The position numbers were made by a program, and so were the translations under genes. Of a DNA stretch of 51,174 nucleotides, positions 9,241 through 17,517 are shown piece by piece. A model generated the notes under the pieces. The model had not been told where the DNA came from, did not search any database, and worked only from the letters and a program-made list of their open reading frames with translations. Origin of the DNA: Phycisphaerales bacterium (GTDB taxonomy: Bacteria; Planctomycetota; Phycisphaerae; Phycisphaerales; UBA1924). Position 1 is the first letter of the stretch. The number at the start of each line of letters is the position of its first letter. The stretch spans positions 1-51,174 of the forward strand of contig JAJDCZ010000037.1 of NCBI GenBank assembly GCA_029260555.1, written 5' to 3'.

Positions 9241-9897
9241 GTGAAACTGCAATACATGTTCATTCCGCTCTCGCTGGGTTCAGCGGTTACGCTGGCTGGG
9301 TGGGTTACACTTGATCAGCCCACTTTCGTTGAGTCAACCCCCGCAGTGCTCCATCTTGATCCCAACGCCGGGGTTGAAGCAGAAGCACCCTCGGTGGTTG
9401 TCGGGGAGTCTGACATTGAGATTGATCCTGAGACGGGGTTTGCTGTTGCAGCCTTCCCGCCCACGATCCCCGATCGTGAGTGGCACCAGGATGCATGGAA
9501 CAAGAACAACTGCCTTGATTGTCATGAGACGGGCGTGCAGGATGCGCCGATGATTCGTCACAAGGGACTTCCTGATATCACATATCAGTCAAAGTGTCGG
9601 ACATGCCATGTGCTGATCCCGGGTAACACTGAGTATGTGCCCAAAGTTGAGGAATCCGAGTTTGCATCGTGGGCATTCCCGCCGATGATGCCCAACAACG
9701 AATCTCATGCGCAGGCATGGGGCAAGAACAACTGTCTGCTGTGTCATGAATCAAGTGTCCGTGGTGCGCCCAAAGTAAAGCACAAGGGGTTGCCTCGTAT
9801 GACGCTCAAATCCAAGTGTCGAACTTGTCATGTTCAGGTGAGGAGCCATATGTCTTCGCCCTGGAATGAAGACAGGTTTAACTTTGGTGATGATTAG
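9241..9897 (+). CDS. napB: Tetrahaem NapB-like cytochrome c (internally duplicated)
   Basis: 218 residues from a GTG at 9241, chosen because AAGGAGC sits about six bases upstream and an uncleaved or cleaved N-terminal hydrophobic segment (YMFIPLSLGSAVTLAGWVTL) follows. Four CXXCH haem sites are seen, starting at C91, C119, C165 and C193. The two halves are repeats with an exact 74-residue offset: FPPTIPD...KNNCLDCHETGVQDAP and FPPMMPN...KNNCLLCHESSVRGAP, each ending SKCRTCHV. Each half resembles the dihaem core of NapB (PP.IPH ... CL.CH ... C..CHV), the electron donor of NapA. The usual NapB has only two haems, so this looks like a fused tandem NapB. It is 16 bases after napA. Confidence 0.8.
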   Translation: MKLQYMFIPLSLGSAVTLAGWVTLDQPTFVESTPAVLHLDPNAGVEAEAPSVVVGESDIEIDPETGFAVAAFPPTIPDREWHQDAWNKNNCLDCHETGVQDAPMIRHKGLPDITYQSKCRTCHVLIPGNTEYVPKVEESEFASWAFPPMMPNNESHAQAWGKNNCLLCHESSVRGAPKVKHKGLPRMTLKSKCRTCHVQVRSHMSSPWNEDRFNFGDD

Positions 9898-9921
9898 GTT
9901 CGAGTCTGTTGAGCTCGTGAG

Positions 9922-10584
9922 ATGAATGCCCCGATGTGTGACGATGTGATTCAGGCTGTGCCTTCTCAGGAGCAGGGATTGACTCGTCGTCAGGCAATCG
10001 CAGCTGGTGGAGGGATTATTGCTGGCTGCGTGATGGGGCTTGGATACAAAGCGGGCGGCCGATCAGGAGATGGGCAGCTCGCTTTGCGTCCACCAGGGGC
10101 TCTGGTCGGCGATGGTTTTCTTTCTGCATGTATACGATGCGGGCAATGCGTTCAGGCTTGTCCATACGACACGCTGCGGCTTTTTGATCTGACGGCAGGA
10201 ATTCAGGCTGGCACGCCGACTTTCACAGCTGCGACCAACCCTTGCTGGCTGTGTCAGGGGTATGACTCGCTCAAGTGTATTGACGCTTGCCCGACAAATG
10301 CACTCTCAGCGATTGACAACCCTGTGGATGTTCGCATCGGGTTGGCGGTCATCAACGAATCGAGTTGTCTTGCATACAACCGCACGATGTGCCGAGCGTG
10401 CTGGCATGCATGTCCGTATCCAAATCAGGCGATCGTATACGACGACATGCTTCGGCCAGTGGTGAATGCTGAGGCATGCACCGGGTGTGGCTTGTGCGAG
10501 CATGGGTGTCCGATGGAAACGAAAGCCATCACGATCAAGCCATTGACGATTGTGAAAACGAGCAGCGCGAGGAGATCGACTTGA
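9922..10584 (+). CDS. napG: NapG-type periplasmic ferredoxin, four [4Fe-4S] clusters
   Basis: 220 residues with a Tat-like N-terminus (LTRRQAIAAGGGIIAGCVMG) and four cysteine clusters: CIRCGQCVQACP, CWLCQGYDSLKCIDACP, CRACWHACP and CTGCGLCEHGCP. This is the NapG pattern. In known systems NapG works with the membrane protein NapH to pass electrons from quinol towards NapA. Its stop codon overlaps the TTG start of napH, so the two are probably translationally coupled. The start is preceded only by a weak GAG, so the exact N-terminus is uncertain by a few residues. Confidence 0.88.
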   Translation: MNAPMCDDVIQAVPSQEQGLTRRQAIAAGGGIIAGCVMGLGYKAGGRSGDGQLALRPPGALVGDGFLSACIRCGQCVQACPYDTLRLFDLTAGIQAGTPTFTAATNPCWLCQGYDSLKCIDACPTNALSAIDNPVDVRIGLAVINESSCLAYNRTMCRACWHACPYPNQAIVYDDMLRPVVNAEACTGCGLCEHGCPMETKAITIKPLTIVKTSSARRST

Positions 10585-11534
10585 CCCGCCGAGCGCCACT
10601 CACAAATCACAGGCAGCCGTGGTATCGCAAGTGGGTGCTCTGGCGCCGCTTAACAGCTACCATATTCCTCACGCTTCTGATTCTGGCACAGTTTGCATGG
10701 TTCCCATGGTTCACAGGAACAACATCGGGAACGAATATCTTGGGTGTAGTACCGATCATTGATCCGCTGGCAGCGATTGAGCTGCTGGTGGCATCACACT
10801 CGATGCCCACGACCATCATCCTCGGAGCTGGGATTTTGATTCTTGCTGCTCTGCTGTTGGGTCCGATCTTCTGCGGATTTATCTGTCCGCTTGGATTGGT
10901 GCTCGATCTGAATCAGACTGTTCGCCGAGTTTTCCGAAAGCGTGTGCTCCGTAAAACAAATCGCATCGCAGCGACCAATGCTGTCCCAGAATGGTCGAGA
11001 TATGCACTCCTTGGTATCCTGATAGGTTTTGCACTCGTCACCAGCATCCCACTGTTCCAGGCCCTTTCCCCAATCAACCTGTTTGTACGCGCACTGGTCA
11101 TGGGATCGCTCAGCGGTCTCGTTGTAGTGGGGGGGATCATGGTGCTGGAGTGGTTTGTACCCAGGGTTTGGTGTCGGGCGCTGTGCCCGCTTGGTGCGTG
11201 CTATTCAATCATGGGCCAAAAGGCGATCTGGCGAGTGCGGATCAATCCAGAGACAGCTGGGCAGATCCGGTGCGAGCAATGCCAGATCAGGTGTCCGATG
11301 GGTATTCAGATCATGAGCGGGTATACCTTGCCCGGGCATGAGTCCATCACCCATCCGTCGTGCATCCGTTGTGGCGACTGCATTGATGTTTGTCCAAACT
11401 CCGTGCTTGGCTTGCGGCTGCGTCCATTTCCAACTGATAAAAAAACACAAATCGACCCCGATGTTCATCTGCCGGTTATACAATCTGCTTCAAAAGAAGA
11501 TGTCCATTGCAGCTTGAACAAGCATCTTGCATAG
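10581..11534 (+). CDS. napH: NapH-type membrane ferredoxin/quinol dehydrogenase subunit
   Basis: 317 residues if started at the TTG at 10581, which has AGGAG nine bases upstream and overlaps the napG stop (TTGA). The upstream in-frame region lies inside napG and has no better start. Four membrane segments are visible (ATIFLTLLILAQFAWF; TTIILGAGILILAALLLGPI; YALLGILIGFALVTSIPLF; LVMGSLSGLVVVGGIMVLEW), together with the NapH cysteine motifs CGFICPLG and CRALCPLG. Two C-terminal [4Fe-4S] sites follow (CEQCQIRCPMG and CIRCGDCIDVCPN). Its role would be quinol oxidation with NapG. Confidence 0.88.
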   Translation: MTRRAPLTNHRQPWYRKWVLWRRLTATIFLTLLILAQFAWFPWFTGTTSGTNILGVVPIIDPLAAIELLVASHSMPTTIILGAGILILAALLLGPIFCGFICPLGLVLDLNQTVRRVFRKRVLRKTNRIAATNAVPEWSRYALLGILIGFALVTSIPLFQALSPINLFVRALVMGSLSGLVVVGGIMVLEWFVPRVWCRALCPLGACYSIMGQKAIWRVRINPETAGQIRCEQCQIRCPMGIQIMSGYTLPGHESITHPSCIRCGDCIDVCPNSVLGLRLRPFPTDKKTQIDPDVHLPVIQSASKEDVHCSLNKHLA

Positions 11535-11551
11535 TCAGGAAGACACCTCCG

Positions 11552-12658
11552 ATGCCAACATCACTCACCGTGCTCAGCAACAATGTAAAACCAACTGAGC
11601 ACCATGTGCGCTCGCTGGATTCTGCGATCTTGCGCAGCGTAGATGATGATCTTGCAGGCAGCACGGGCAATGAACTCTGTGATTCATATGGGCGAGTGAT
11701 CCGTGATCTCCGTATCAGCGTCACCGATCGCTGCAACTTTCGGTGTCGATACTGCATGGACCCTGATATCAAGTTCAAACGGAAAATCGAACTCCTCACC
11801 GACTCTGAGATCGTTCGGCTTGTTCGCATCGCTTCGTCGATGGGAGTACGCCGAATCCGACTCACCGGCGGCGAGCCGATGGTTCACCCGACTCTCTCAG
11901 CACTGATCCGTGATCTGCGGGAACTCAATCTTGAAGACATCGCCCTGACGACCAATGGCTCACTCTCCACAAAAACAGATCTCCAGGAACTCAAAGACGC
12001 TGGGCTTGATCGCATCACGGTTTCGCTCGATTCTGTCCGTGAAGATCGTTTTACACACATTACTCGCTCAAGTTCATCGGTGGCCCGTGTATTACAAACT
12101 GTCCAATGGGCCAAGAAGGTCGGGCTGAACCCGGTAAAGATCAATGCGGTAATTATTCGTGGATTCAATGAGGATGAACTCCCCGAACTGGCAGATCTTG
12201 CTCGCACGATGGGTGTGGATGTCCGGTTGATTGAATACATGCCTCTGGATTCGGGGCGGCGCTGGGATATGGACAAGGTCTTCACTGCTGACGACATGAT
12301 TCATGCGGTCAACGCCCGTCACAGGCTCGTCCCGATTGGCCGCCCTCATCCACATACCCCCGCGACCGGATATCGCTTTGCTGATGGTTCAATAGGGCGC
12401 ATCGGTATTATTGCTACCGTCACGCGCCCATTTTGTAATGCCTGCTCACGCTTGAGAGTAACCGCAGAGGGGCGGGTCATGCCTTGCCTGTTTTCGACGA
12501 CCGAGTGGGATATTCGGTCACTCCTGCGGAGCGATGCTGATGATCGCATGATCGCCAAGGCATTGATTGCCATTACACAACGCAAGCAGGCAGGTCATCG
12601 GATTCATGAGGAAGATTACCAACAACCCAATCGCCCGATGTCCGCCATCGGCGGCTAG
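11552..12658 (+). CDS. moaA: GTP 3',8-cyclase MoaA (molybdenum cofactor, first step)
   Basis: 368 residues from the ATG at 11552 (AGGAAG about nine bases upstream); an in-frame TTG at 11507 inside napH is less likely. It is a radical SAM enzyme: CNFRCRYC is the N-terminal CX3CX2C cluster, RLTGGEPMVH the SAM-binding GGE motif, and CNACSRLRVTAEGRVMPC the second cluster (CX2CX13C). The C-terminus ends in Gly-Gly, needed for activity in characterised MoaA. It makes 3',8-cyclo-dihydro-GTP from GTP, on the way to the cofactor inserted in NapA. The first 55 residues are an unusual N-terminal extension. It follows napH by 17 bases. Confidence 0.93.
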   Translation: MPTSLTVLSNNVKPTEHHVRSLDSAILRSVDDDLAGSTGNELCDSYGRVIRDLRISVTDRCNFRCRYCMDPDIKFKRKIELLTDSEIVRLVRIASSMGVRRIRLTGGEPMVHPTLSALIRDLRELNLEDIALTTNGSLSTKTDLQELKDAGLDRITVSLDSVREDRFTHITRSSSSVARVLQTVQWAKKVGLNPVKINAVIIRGFNEDELPELADLARTMGVDVRLIEYMPLDSGRRWDMDKVFTADDMIHAVNARHRLVPIGRPHPHTPATGYRFADGSIGRIGIIATVTRPFCNACSRLRVTAEGRVMPCLFSTTEWDIRSLLRSDADDRMIAKALIAITQRKQAGHRIHEEDYQQPNRPMSAIGG

Positions 12659-12675
12659 ACCAGAAAGGATTCGCA

Positions 12676-12990
12676 ATGTCGATCCCCAAACCATACACAG
12701 ACATGAAAGAACGCTTCCCCGATCTTGTTGGTTCGTACGAATCGCTTGGCGAGGCCTGCAAGAACGCTGGGCCGCTCGATGAGAAAACCGTTGCGATGAT
12801 CAAGCTGGCGACTTCAATGGCAGCCGGTCTTGAAGGGGCTGCCCATTCGCACACTCGCAAGGCTCTCAACGCCGGGTGCACTCCTCAAGAACTCGAGCAT
12901 GTCGCCATGCTCGGCATACCCACGATCGGATTCCCATCCATGATGCGCAATCTCTCATGGGTGCGAGATGTTACCCAGAAACAGGATTGA
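12676..12990 (+). CDS. Small carboxymuconolactone decarboxylase (CMD/AhpD)-family protein
   Basis: 104 residues, AGAAAGG about nine bases upstream. The helical CMD pattern is present (LDEKTVAMIKLATSMAAGLE followed by GAAHSHTRKALNAGCTPQE and a hydrophobic helix). AhpD-type proteins carry a catalytic CXXC near this site; here the segment reads EGAAHSHTRKA with no cysteine pair, so peroxidase-reductase activity is not supported. It sits 17 bases after moaA and 3 bases before moeA, so it belongs to the nitrate/molybdenum operon, but its role there is unknown. Confidence 0.8.
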   Translation: MSIPKPYTDMKERFPDLVGSYESLGEACKNAGPLDEKTVAMIKLATSMAAGLEGAAHSHTRKALNAGCTPQELEHVAMLGIPTIGFPSMMRNLSWVRDVTQKQD

Positions 12991-12993
12991 GTC

Positions 12994-14220
12994 ATGTCGT
13001 GTTATAGTGAGCCATCAACAGCTGGTTTTGCATTCACATCACCCGCGTTAGCTCTCGAGGCATTGTGCACCAAGATCACGCCGGTCGAAACTGAATCTGT
13101 GCCATGGAACCAGGCGATGGGCAGAGTCATGGTAGCTGATGTGGTGAGCGATCGCCCTAGTCCGAGTTGTGATGTCAGTGCGATGGATGGCTACGCATTG
13201 CGATTAGTCGATTGCACACCAGGCAGGATCGAAGTTGAGGGCGAGATCCACATCGGTCAACAACCCCAGGCAATGCCGCATGGCAAAGCATTACAGATAG
13301 TCACCGGTGCTCCTGTTCCAGATGGTGTCGATATCGTGATCAAACGCGAAGATGTGATTGAGCACAGCGATGCTATTGAACTTGCCGCTCAGTTGATCAA
13401 ATCCCTCAAACCCGGAGCCAATATCCGTCGAGTTGGCGAGAACATGGCTGCGGGAACACCGATCAAGTGCAAGGGGCGAGTCGTTACCGCGCCGATCATG
13501 GGCATGCTCACCGGCTTTGGTATCACCGAGCCAGTGGTCCATAAAAAAGTTCGCGTTGGCATGATCACCACTGGCAACGAAGTGCTGACACCAGAAAAAA
13601 CGCCGACCGCATGGCAGCTCCGAGATTCCAACGCTTCTTCGCTCATTGCCATCTGCGATCAACACCGCTGGATCAAAATCGAATCTCATATCCACGCCCG
13701 TGATACGGCTGAGACGATCAAAGCTTCTGCAACAGAACTTGTCGAGTCCTGTGACGCTCTTGTTTTCACCGGCGGCGTTTCCATGGGTGATCATGACCAT
13801 GTTCCTGAAATCATTGAATCGCTGGGGGCACAGACAATCTTCCACAAACTCCCCCAGCGCCCCGGAAAGCCCGCACTGGGTGCGATCTGTCATGGAAAAC
13901 CAATCCTTGGATTGCCCGGTAACCCCGTATCTGTCATGGTGACAGCACACCGGTTGCTGATCCCGGCACTTGCGATATGTGCTGGTATTCAAGGACCAAC
14001 AGCTGTGCCACGCATGATGCAAGTGGTCAACGCTAATGATAAATCACTGAAGCTCTGGTGGCATCGGCTTGCCAGAATCGTTGGTGACGACCAAGTGGAA
14101 CTGATCAATTCACGAGGCTCAGGCGATGTGCCATCTGCAGCGTTGTCCGATGGTTTTGTCGAACTTGCACCAGGTCAATCCGGTAAAGGCCCCTGGCCAT
14201 TTTGGTCATGGTCAAGTTGA
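12994..14220 (+). CDS. moeA: Molybdopterin molybdenumtransferase MoeA
   Basis: 408 residues, close to the usual MoeA length. Recognisable motifs: DVSAMDGYALR near the N-terminus, GAPVPDGVDIV, TTGNEVLTPE, the GGVSMGDHDHV loop of the MogA-like domain, and LGLPGNPVSVMV. MoeA inserts molybdate into adenylylated molybdopterin, the last common step of cofactor synthesis. Only three bases separate it from the CMD gene. Its last 46 bases overlap the 3' end of the convergent ferredoxin gene on the other strand. Confidence 0.93.
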   Translation: MSCYSEPSTAGFAFTSPALALEALCTKITPVETESVPWNQAMGRVMVADVVSDRPSPSCDVSAMDGYALRLVDCTPGRIEVEGEIHIGQQPQAMPHGKALQIVTGAPVPDGVDIVIKREDVIEHSDAIELAAQLIKSLKPGANIRRVGENMAAGTPIKCKGRVVTAPIMGMLTGFGITEPVVHKKVRVGMITTGNEVLTPEKTPTAWQLRDSNASSLIAICDQHRWIKIESHIHARDTAETIKASATELVESCDALVFTGGVSMGDHDHVPEIIESLGAQTIFHKLPQRPGKPALGAICHGKPILGLPGNPVSVMVTAHRLLIPALAICAGIQGPTAVPRMMQVVNANDKSLKLWWHRLARIVGDDQVELINSRGSGDVPSAALSDGFVELAPGQSGKGPWPFWSWSS

Positions 14221-14870
14221 ACAGATTTTGGTGGACGATCCTTCAAGGGGATAATCGAAATCGCTGAAGGTTCAACAGGGCAACTGCTTACGCACAATCC
14301 ACATCCGGTGCACTTATCCTGACCAACAACTGCAATCTTGCGCCAGTCGTGAGCGATCGCATCCTCAACCGGGCACACATCAATGCACAGCGTACATTCT
14401 TCATCAATGCGAGATCGACAAGAGCTGCGATGAACGATCGCATGTCCCATCTTCATCGGCAGCAACGAATCAATAATATCTGCACCATCAAGCGCACATG
14501 CCGAAGCGCACGGGCGATCTTCACACATCGTACAGCCGCCAAGATTTGGATCAATCACAGGTGTCTCAAACGCCTTGCCGAACACACCAGTCATGGGCAC
14601 CAATGTTCTGGGCGGGCACGCTTCAATACATGCGTCGCATTTGGTGCACTGGGCTGAGAATGAAATCTCATCAACTGCACCCGGCGGGCGAAGAAAAACC
14701 GCAAACTCCGGAGCTGGTGGTGATGCTGGGTCTGGTTCGTGGATTGAATGCAAGAGGTGTTTGCGGGCACCCACAGCTTGCCCCATCGCATAGCCGATGG
14801 ATTGTGCCAAGCCAAGCCCAAGCCTGGATCGAAGCATGTCTCGCCGGGAAATTGGATCTTTTTCGCCCAT
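14175..14870 (-). CDS. Tat-exported ferredoxin-like protein, four [4Fe-4S] clusters (NapF/NapG-like)
   Basis: 231 residues. The N-terminus has a twin-arginine motif (SRRDMLRSRLG). Four cysteine clusters follow: CTKCDACIEACPP, CTMCEDRPCASACA, CTLCIDVCPV and CTGCGLCVSSCPV. Cytoplasmic NapF lacks such a signal, so this may act in the periplasm like a second NapG. It is convergent with moeA, overlapping by 46 bases, and heads the direction of the minus-strand cytochrome region, though 194 bases separate it from ccsA. It may be a second electron carrier for the nitrate system or serve the multihaem cytochromes. Confidence 0.8.
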   Translation of the reverse strand: MGEKDPISRRDMLRSRLGLGLAQSIGYAMGQAVGARKHLLHSIHEPDPASPPAPEFAVFLRPPGAVDEISFSAQCTKCDACIEACPPRTLVPMTGVFGKAFETPVIDPNLGGCTMCEDRPCASACALDGADIIDSLLPMKMGHAIVHRSSCRSRIDEECTLCIDVCPVEDAIAHDWRKIAVVGQDKCTGCGLCVSSCPVEPSAISIIPLKDRPPKSVQLDHDQNGQGPLPD

Positions 14871-15064
14871 GAGATTCCTGTGAACAGCACTGGAAAGCTG
14901 TTATGATTATATCTGGCTCGCTGGGAATGTCCGTGGATAGTCATCATGATTTGGTCATGAGAAACTGGTGAGTATGTTGAAGGCTTACCAATGTACTAAA
15001 ACTGATTATGGGTTGCGCTTCGTGTGATTCGCATTGCACTGGAGAGCCGGCAGAGGCTCATTCC

Positions 15065-16711
15065 TCACTGATCTGAAGGTTTTTGTACGAAACAAAGGTT
15101 GATGAACACAATCTCGGCAACTGCCCAGATTGCGATCCAGATATCGCCGCCAGAGCCAAAGCCGTATGAATGCAGACCGCTGGCCATGACACAGTTGACG
15201 CCATAGAAAGTCCAGACGATGGCTAGAAAACCGACGATGGCGACCACCGCAAGCCCAAAGTCATGGATCCAGCCCACATAGCGAGCATGGAGAAGGGCGA
15301 AGTAGATCATGATGGAAATCAGTGACCATGTTTCCTTTGGATCCCACCCCCAGAATCGCCCCCAGGAGTCTGCAGCCCAGACGCCTCCAAGTATGGTGCC
15401 AGCGGTGAGCAAAATCACACCGAACTGCATCATGCGATAGATTTGCACAATTATCCGGTCTGATTTTTCTGAAGTATGATGCAGAAGTACATCTTTGATG
15501 AGATAGATATGTGCCAGAACTGCTGCCAGAAGCAAGGCACCAAAAGAAGTGACAATTGTCAACACATGGATGATGAGCCAGTAGTTGGATCGAAGAACCG
15601 CAGGCAGCGAGTTGGTCTGATCTGCGATTGGTACAAGCATCGCAAAGAGAATCGCCAGCAGGGAAGCCCCCAAGCCAGCTGCCAGATACCAACTCCTGGG
15701 CGAGAGCAGTTGCCCAAGGACTCCACAGACGATGGCGACAATGCCTATCCAAAGAAGCGCTTCGTAGGTATTGGTAACGGGTGCACGATCAAGGATGGAT
15801 ACACGAAGCCACAAGCCAAAGGCTTGCTCTGCAATTGCCCAGATGATGGCCAGGACAACGAGCAGCGAGATTGTCCTGGAATGAACAATCCAACGCAATG
15901 TCAAAAGCAGCATTGCCAGGAAGGTTGCGATGACTGCCATGCGCCAGGGGTTATGCGTGTTGTAGAGTAGCTCCAGATTGATTTTGGATTGAACGGCAGG
16001 AGTGTGTGCCTGGATTGAGTTGATTGTTCTCGTGAGGCGATCGACCGCTGTGTCCATATCGCCATCGGTGAGGTAGGTTTCACGCATGGTAATCAGTGCC
16101 AATTGGACATGCAAGGCTGAAGAATCAGCTTCGGCGAACCCTGCTCTTGCCAAGGTATCAGTGCCTGTAACCGGAACGATTGCCAAACCTTTGCCAGCGA
16201 CAAAAAAGGACAGCGCGGTGATTCGCTTCTGAGCATCCATCAAAGCCTTTTCGTCAGGGGAAGGACGGTATCGGTGGTTGTGCTCCATTTTTGATTGGAG
16301 TTCGCTGGAGAACAGATACAGCTTGTCATTACGCATCAACTCCCTTGGCGAGAAGAACATCATGCTGGGGTCGAGCTCGAGTTGGACTTTGAGAGTCTTG
16401 CGTCCAATGGGGATGAGAGGCTCAGTGAGCATTTCTTCTGGCTTGAACAGCAAGTCGGCAAGAAGGTCGATATGGTCGCGTCTGGAGTTGCCGGTTGAGA
16501 GTTGCCCATTGCTCCAGTTCGTTCGGCCCGTAATTTCCACAGCAAGGCGTCTTGCAAAGGTATCCATCGGCATCGTGCGACCACGATCCTGAATCGGGAT
16601 TGAAGCAAACTTTGTTTTCCAATCCTGACCGATCTTCTCTGAAGTCATTGCCCATGTTGAAGATATCGGAAACACAAAGAGTGCCACCAGAAGTATGCTC
16701 AACCATCGCAT
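15065..16711 (-). CDS. ccsA: Cytochrome c biogenesis protein CcsA (System II haem handling)
   Basis: 548 residues. An N-terminal signal (LSILLVALFVFPISSTWA) and about 270 residues of extracytoplasmic sequence (with IPIQDRGRTMPMDTFARR) precede a multi-pass C-terminal half. The tryptophan-rich haem motif WGRFWGWDPKETWS is present, with a late conserved His in LHSYGFGSG. CcsA with ResB/CcsB moves haem across the membrane and attaches it to CXXCH sites. The start overlaps the end of resB by 13 bases. The neighbouring multihaem genes are its obvious clients. Confidence 0.9.
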   Translation of the reverse strand: MRWLSILLVALFVFPISSTWAMTSEKIGQDWKTKFASIPIQDRGRTMPMDTFARRLAVEITGRTNWSNGQLSTGNSRRDHIDLLADLLFKPEEMLTEPLIPIGRKTLKVQLELDPSMMFFSPRELMRNDKLYLFSSELQSKMEHNHRYRPSPDEKALMDAQKRITALSFFVAGKGLAIVPVTGTDTLARAGFAEADSSALHVQLALITMRETYLTDGDMDTAVDRLTRTINSIQAHTPAVQSKINLELLYNTHNPWRMAVIATFLAMLLLTLRWIVHSRTISLLVVLAIIWAIAEQAFGLWLRVSILDRAPVTNTYEALLWIGIVAIVCGVLGQLLSPRSWYLAAGLGASLLAILFAMLVPIADQTNSLPAVLRSNYWLIIHVLTIVTSFGALLLAAVLAHIYLIKDVLLHHTSEKSDRIIVQIYRMMQFGVILLTAGTILGGVWAADSWGRFWGWDPKETWSLISIMIYFALLHARYVGWIHDFGLAVVAIVGFLAIVWTFYGVNCVMASGLHSYGFGSGGDIWIAIWAVAEIVFINLCFVQKPSDQ

Positions 16712-17511
16712 GTGAGCACCTTCTTTGTGTTCTTACTCCTTGCTATGGAAACCTTGGGAATGCCAGGGTGTCCTCGGGAGTACGCCTTTGAGTAGTACAT
16801 AATCAGAATACCAAGGCACAGGAATGTGCAGCCGACATACATGGGTAGCAAGCCCGGATCTTTGGTAACCAGTAAGATGGCAGTGTTTGAGCCTTCAAAA
16901 CCAGCTTGATAGACTTTCCAGCCATTGAACTTGTGCGGGTTGTTCATCCTGATTGTTTGTGTATGCGAGCGCCCATTGGAATCGGTGATAAGCACATCAG
17001 ACTCATATGCCATAGCAATAGTCGAGCCGGGGTAGTTCATCTTTCTAAAGTCAACGAGTTCAATGGTGAAAGGCACAGGGCTACTTGCGGTTGCACTGAA
17101 GCGCATTCCTTCTGTGAGGGTTATCGTGCCATCGACCCTTAACAAGAAAGAGAGAAACCCTGAAACGATGATGACGATCAGTGAGGAATGAACAAGAATA
17201 AAACCAGTGTGCTTTTTCCGCCATGGATATCTCGTCACGACAGCAAGTATTAAAGTCAGGCAGATGAGTGTCATCAATACCACGAACCACCATGAGCCGT
17301 AGACAATGGATCTGGCCTTTGCTGCACCGATTGTGGATTCAATCAATGTGCCATAGATCAGTGCTCCAATAGTGAGGATCAAGATTGGCACAGCAAACCT
17401 GATCGAACCAAGGAACAAGAATGTTCGATCAAGGCGTGCTTTGTGCCAATCAAGACGATGTGTCATGAGCATGTCCTGCCACAAACTGTGGCCTCGAGTC
17501 TCGCTCAACAA
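16699..17511 (-). CDS. resB: ResB/CcsB-type cytochrome c biogenesis protein
   Basis: 270 residues from a TTG at 17511, six bases after the stop of the preceding gene and with GGAAAG about ten bases upstream. In-frame ATGs about 13 and 15 codons in are alternatives. It has membrane segments near residues 31-55, 72-92, 100-123 and 225-245, and an extracytoplasmic part containing GTITLTEGMRF and NGWKVYQAGFEG, typical of ResB. It partners CcsA. It is shorter than many ResB proteins (about 450 residues), as seen in Bacteroidetes/Planctomycete-type systems. Confidence 0.82.
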   Translation of the reverse strand: MLSETRGHSLWQDMLMTHRLDWHKARLDRTFLFLGSIRFAVPILILTIGALIYGTLIESTIGAAKARSIVYGSWWFVVLMTLICLTLILAVVTRYPWRKKHTGFILVHSSLIVIIVSGFLSFLLRVDGTITLTEGMRFSATASSPVPFTIELVDFRKMNYPGSTIAMAYESDVLITDSNGRSHTQTIRMNNPHKFNGWKVYQAGFEGSNTAILLVTKDPGLLPMYVGCTFLCLGILIMYYSKAYSRGHPGIPKVSIARSKNTKKVLTCDG

Positions 17512-17517
17512 CTGTGA

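Noticed and set aside
15476..15970. 164-residue plus-strand frame inside ccsA
   Set aside because: Antisense to conserved membrane segments of CcsA; its polar, Gln/Lys-rich composition is the expected mirror of hydrophobic codons.
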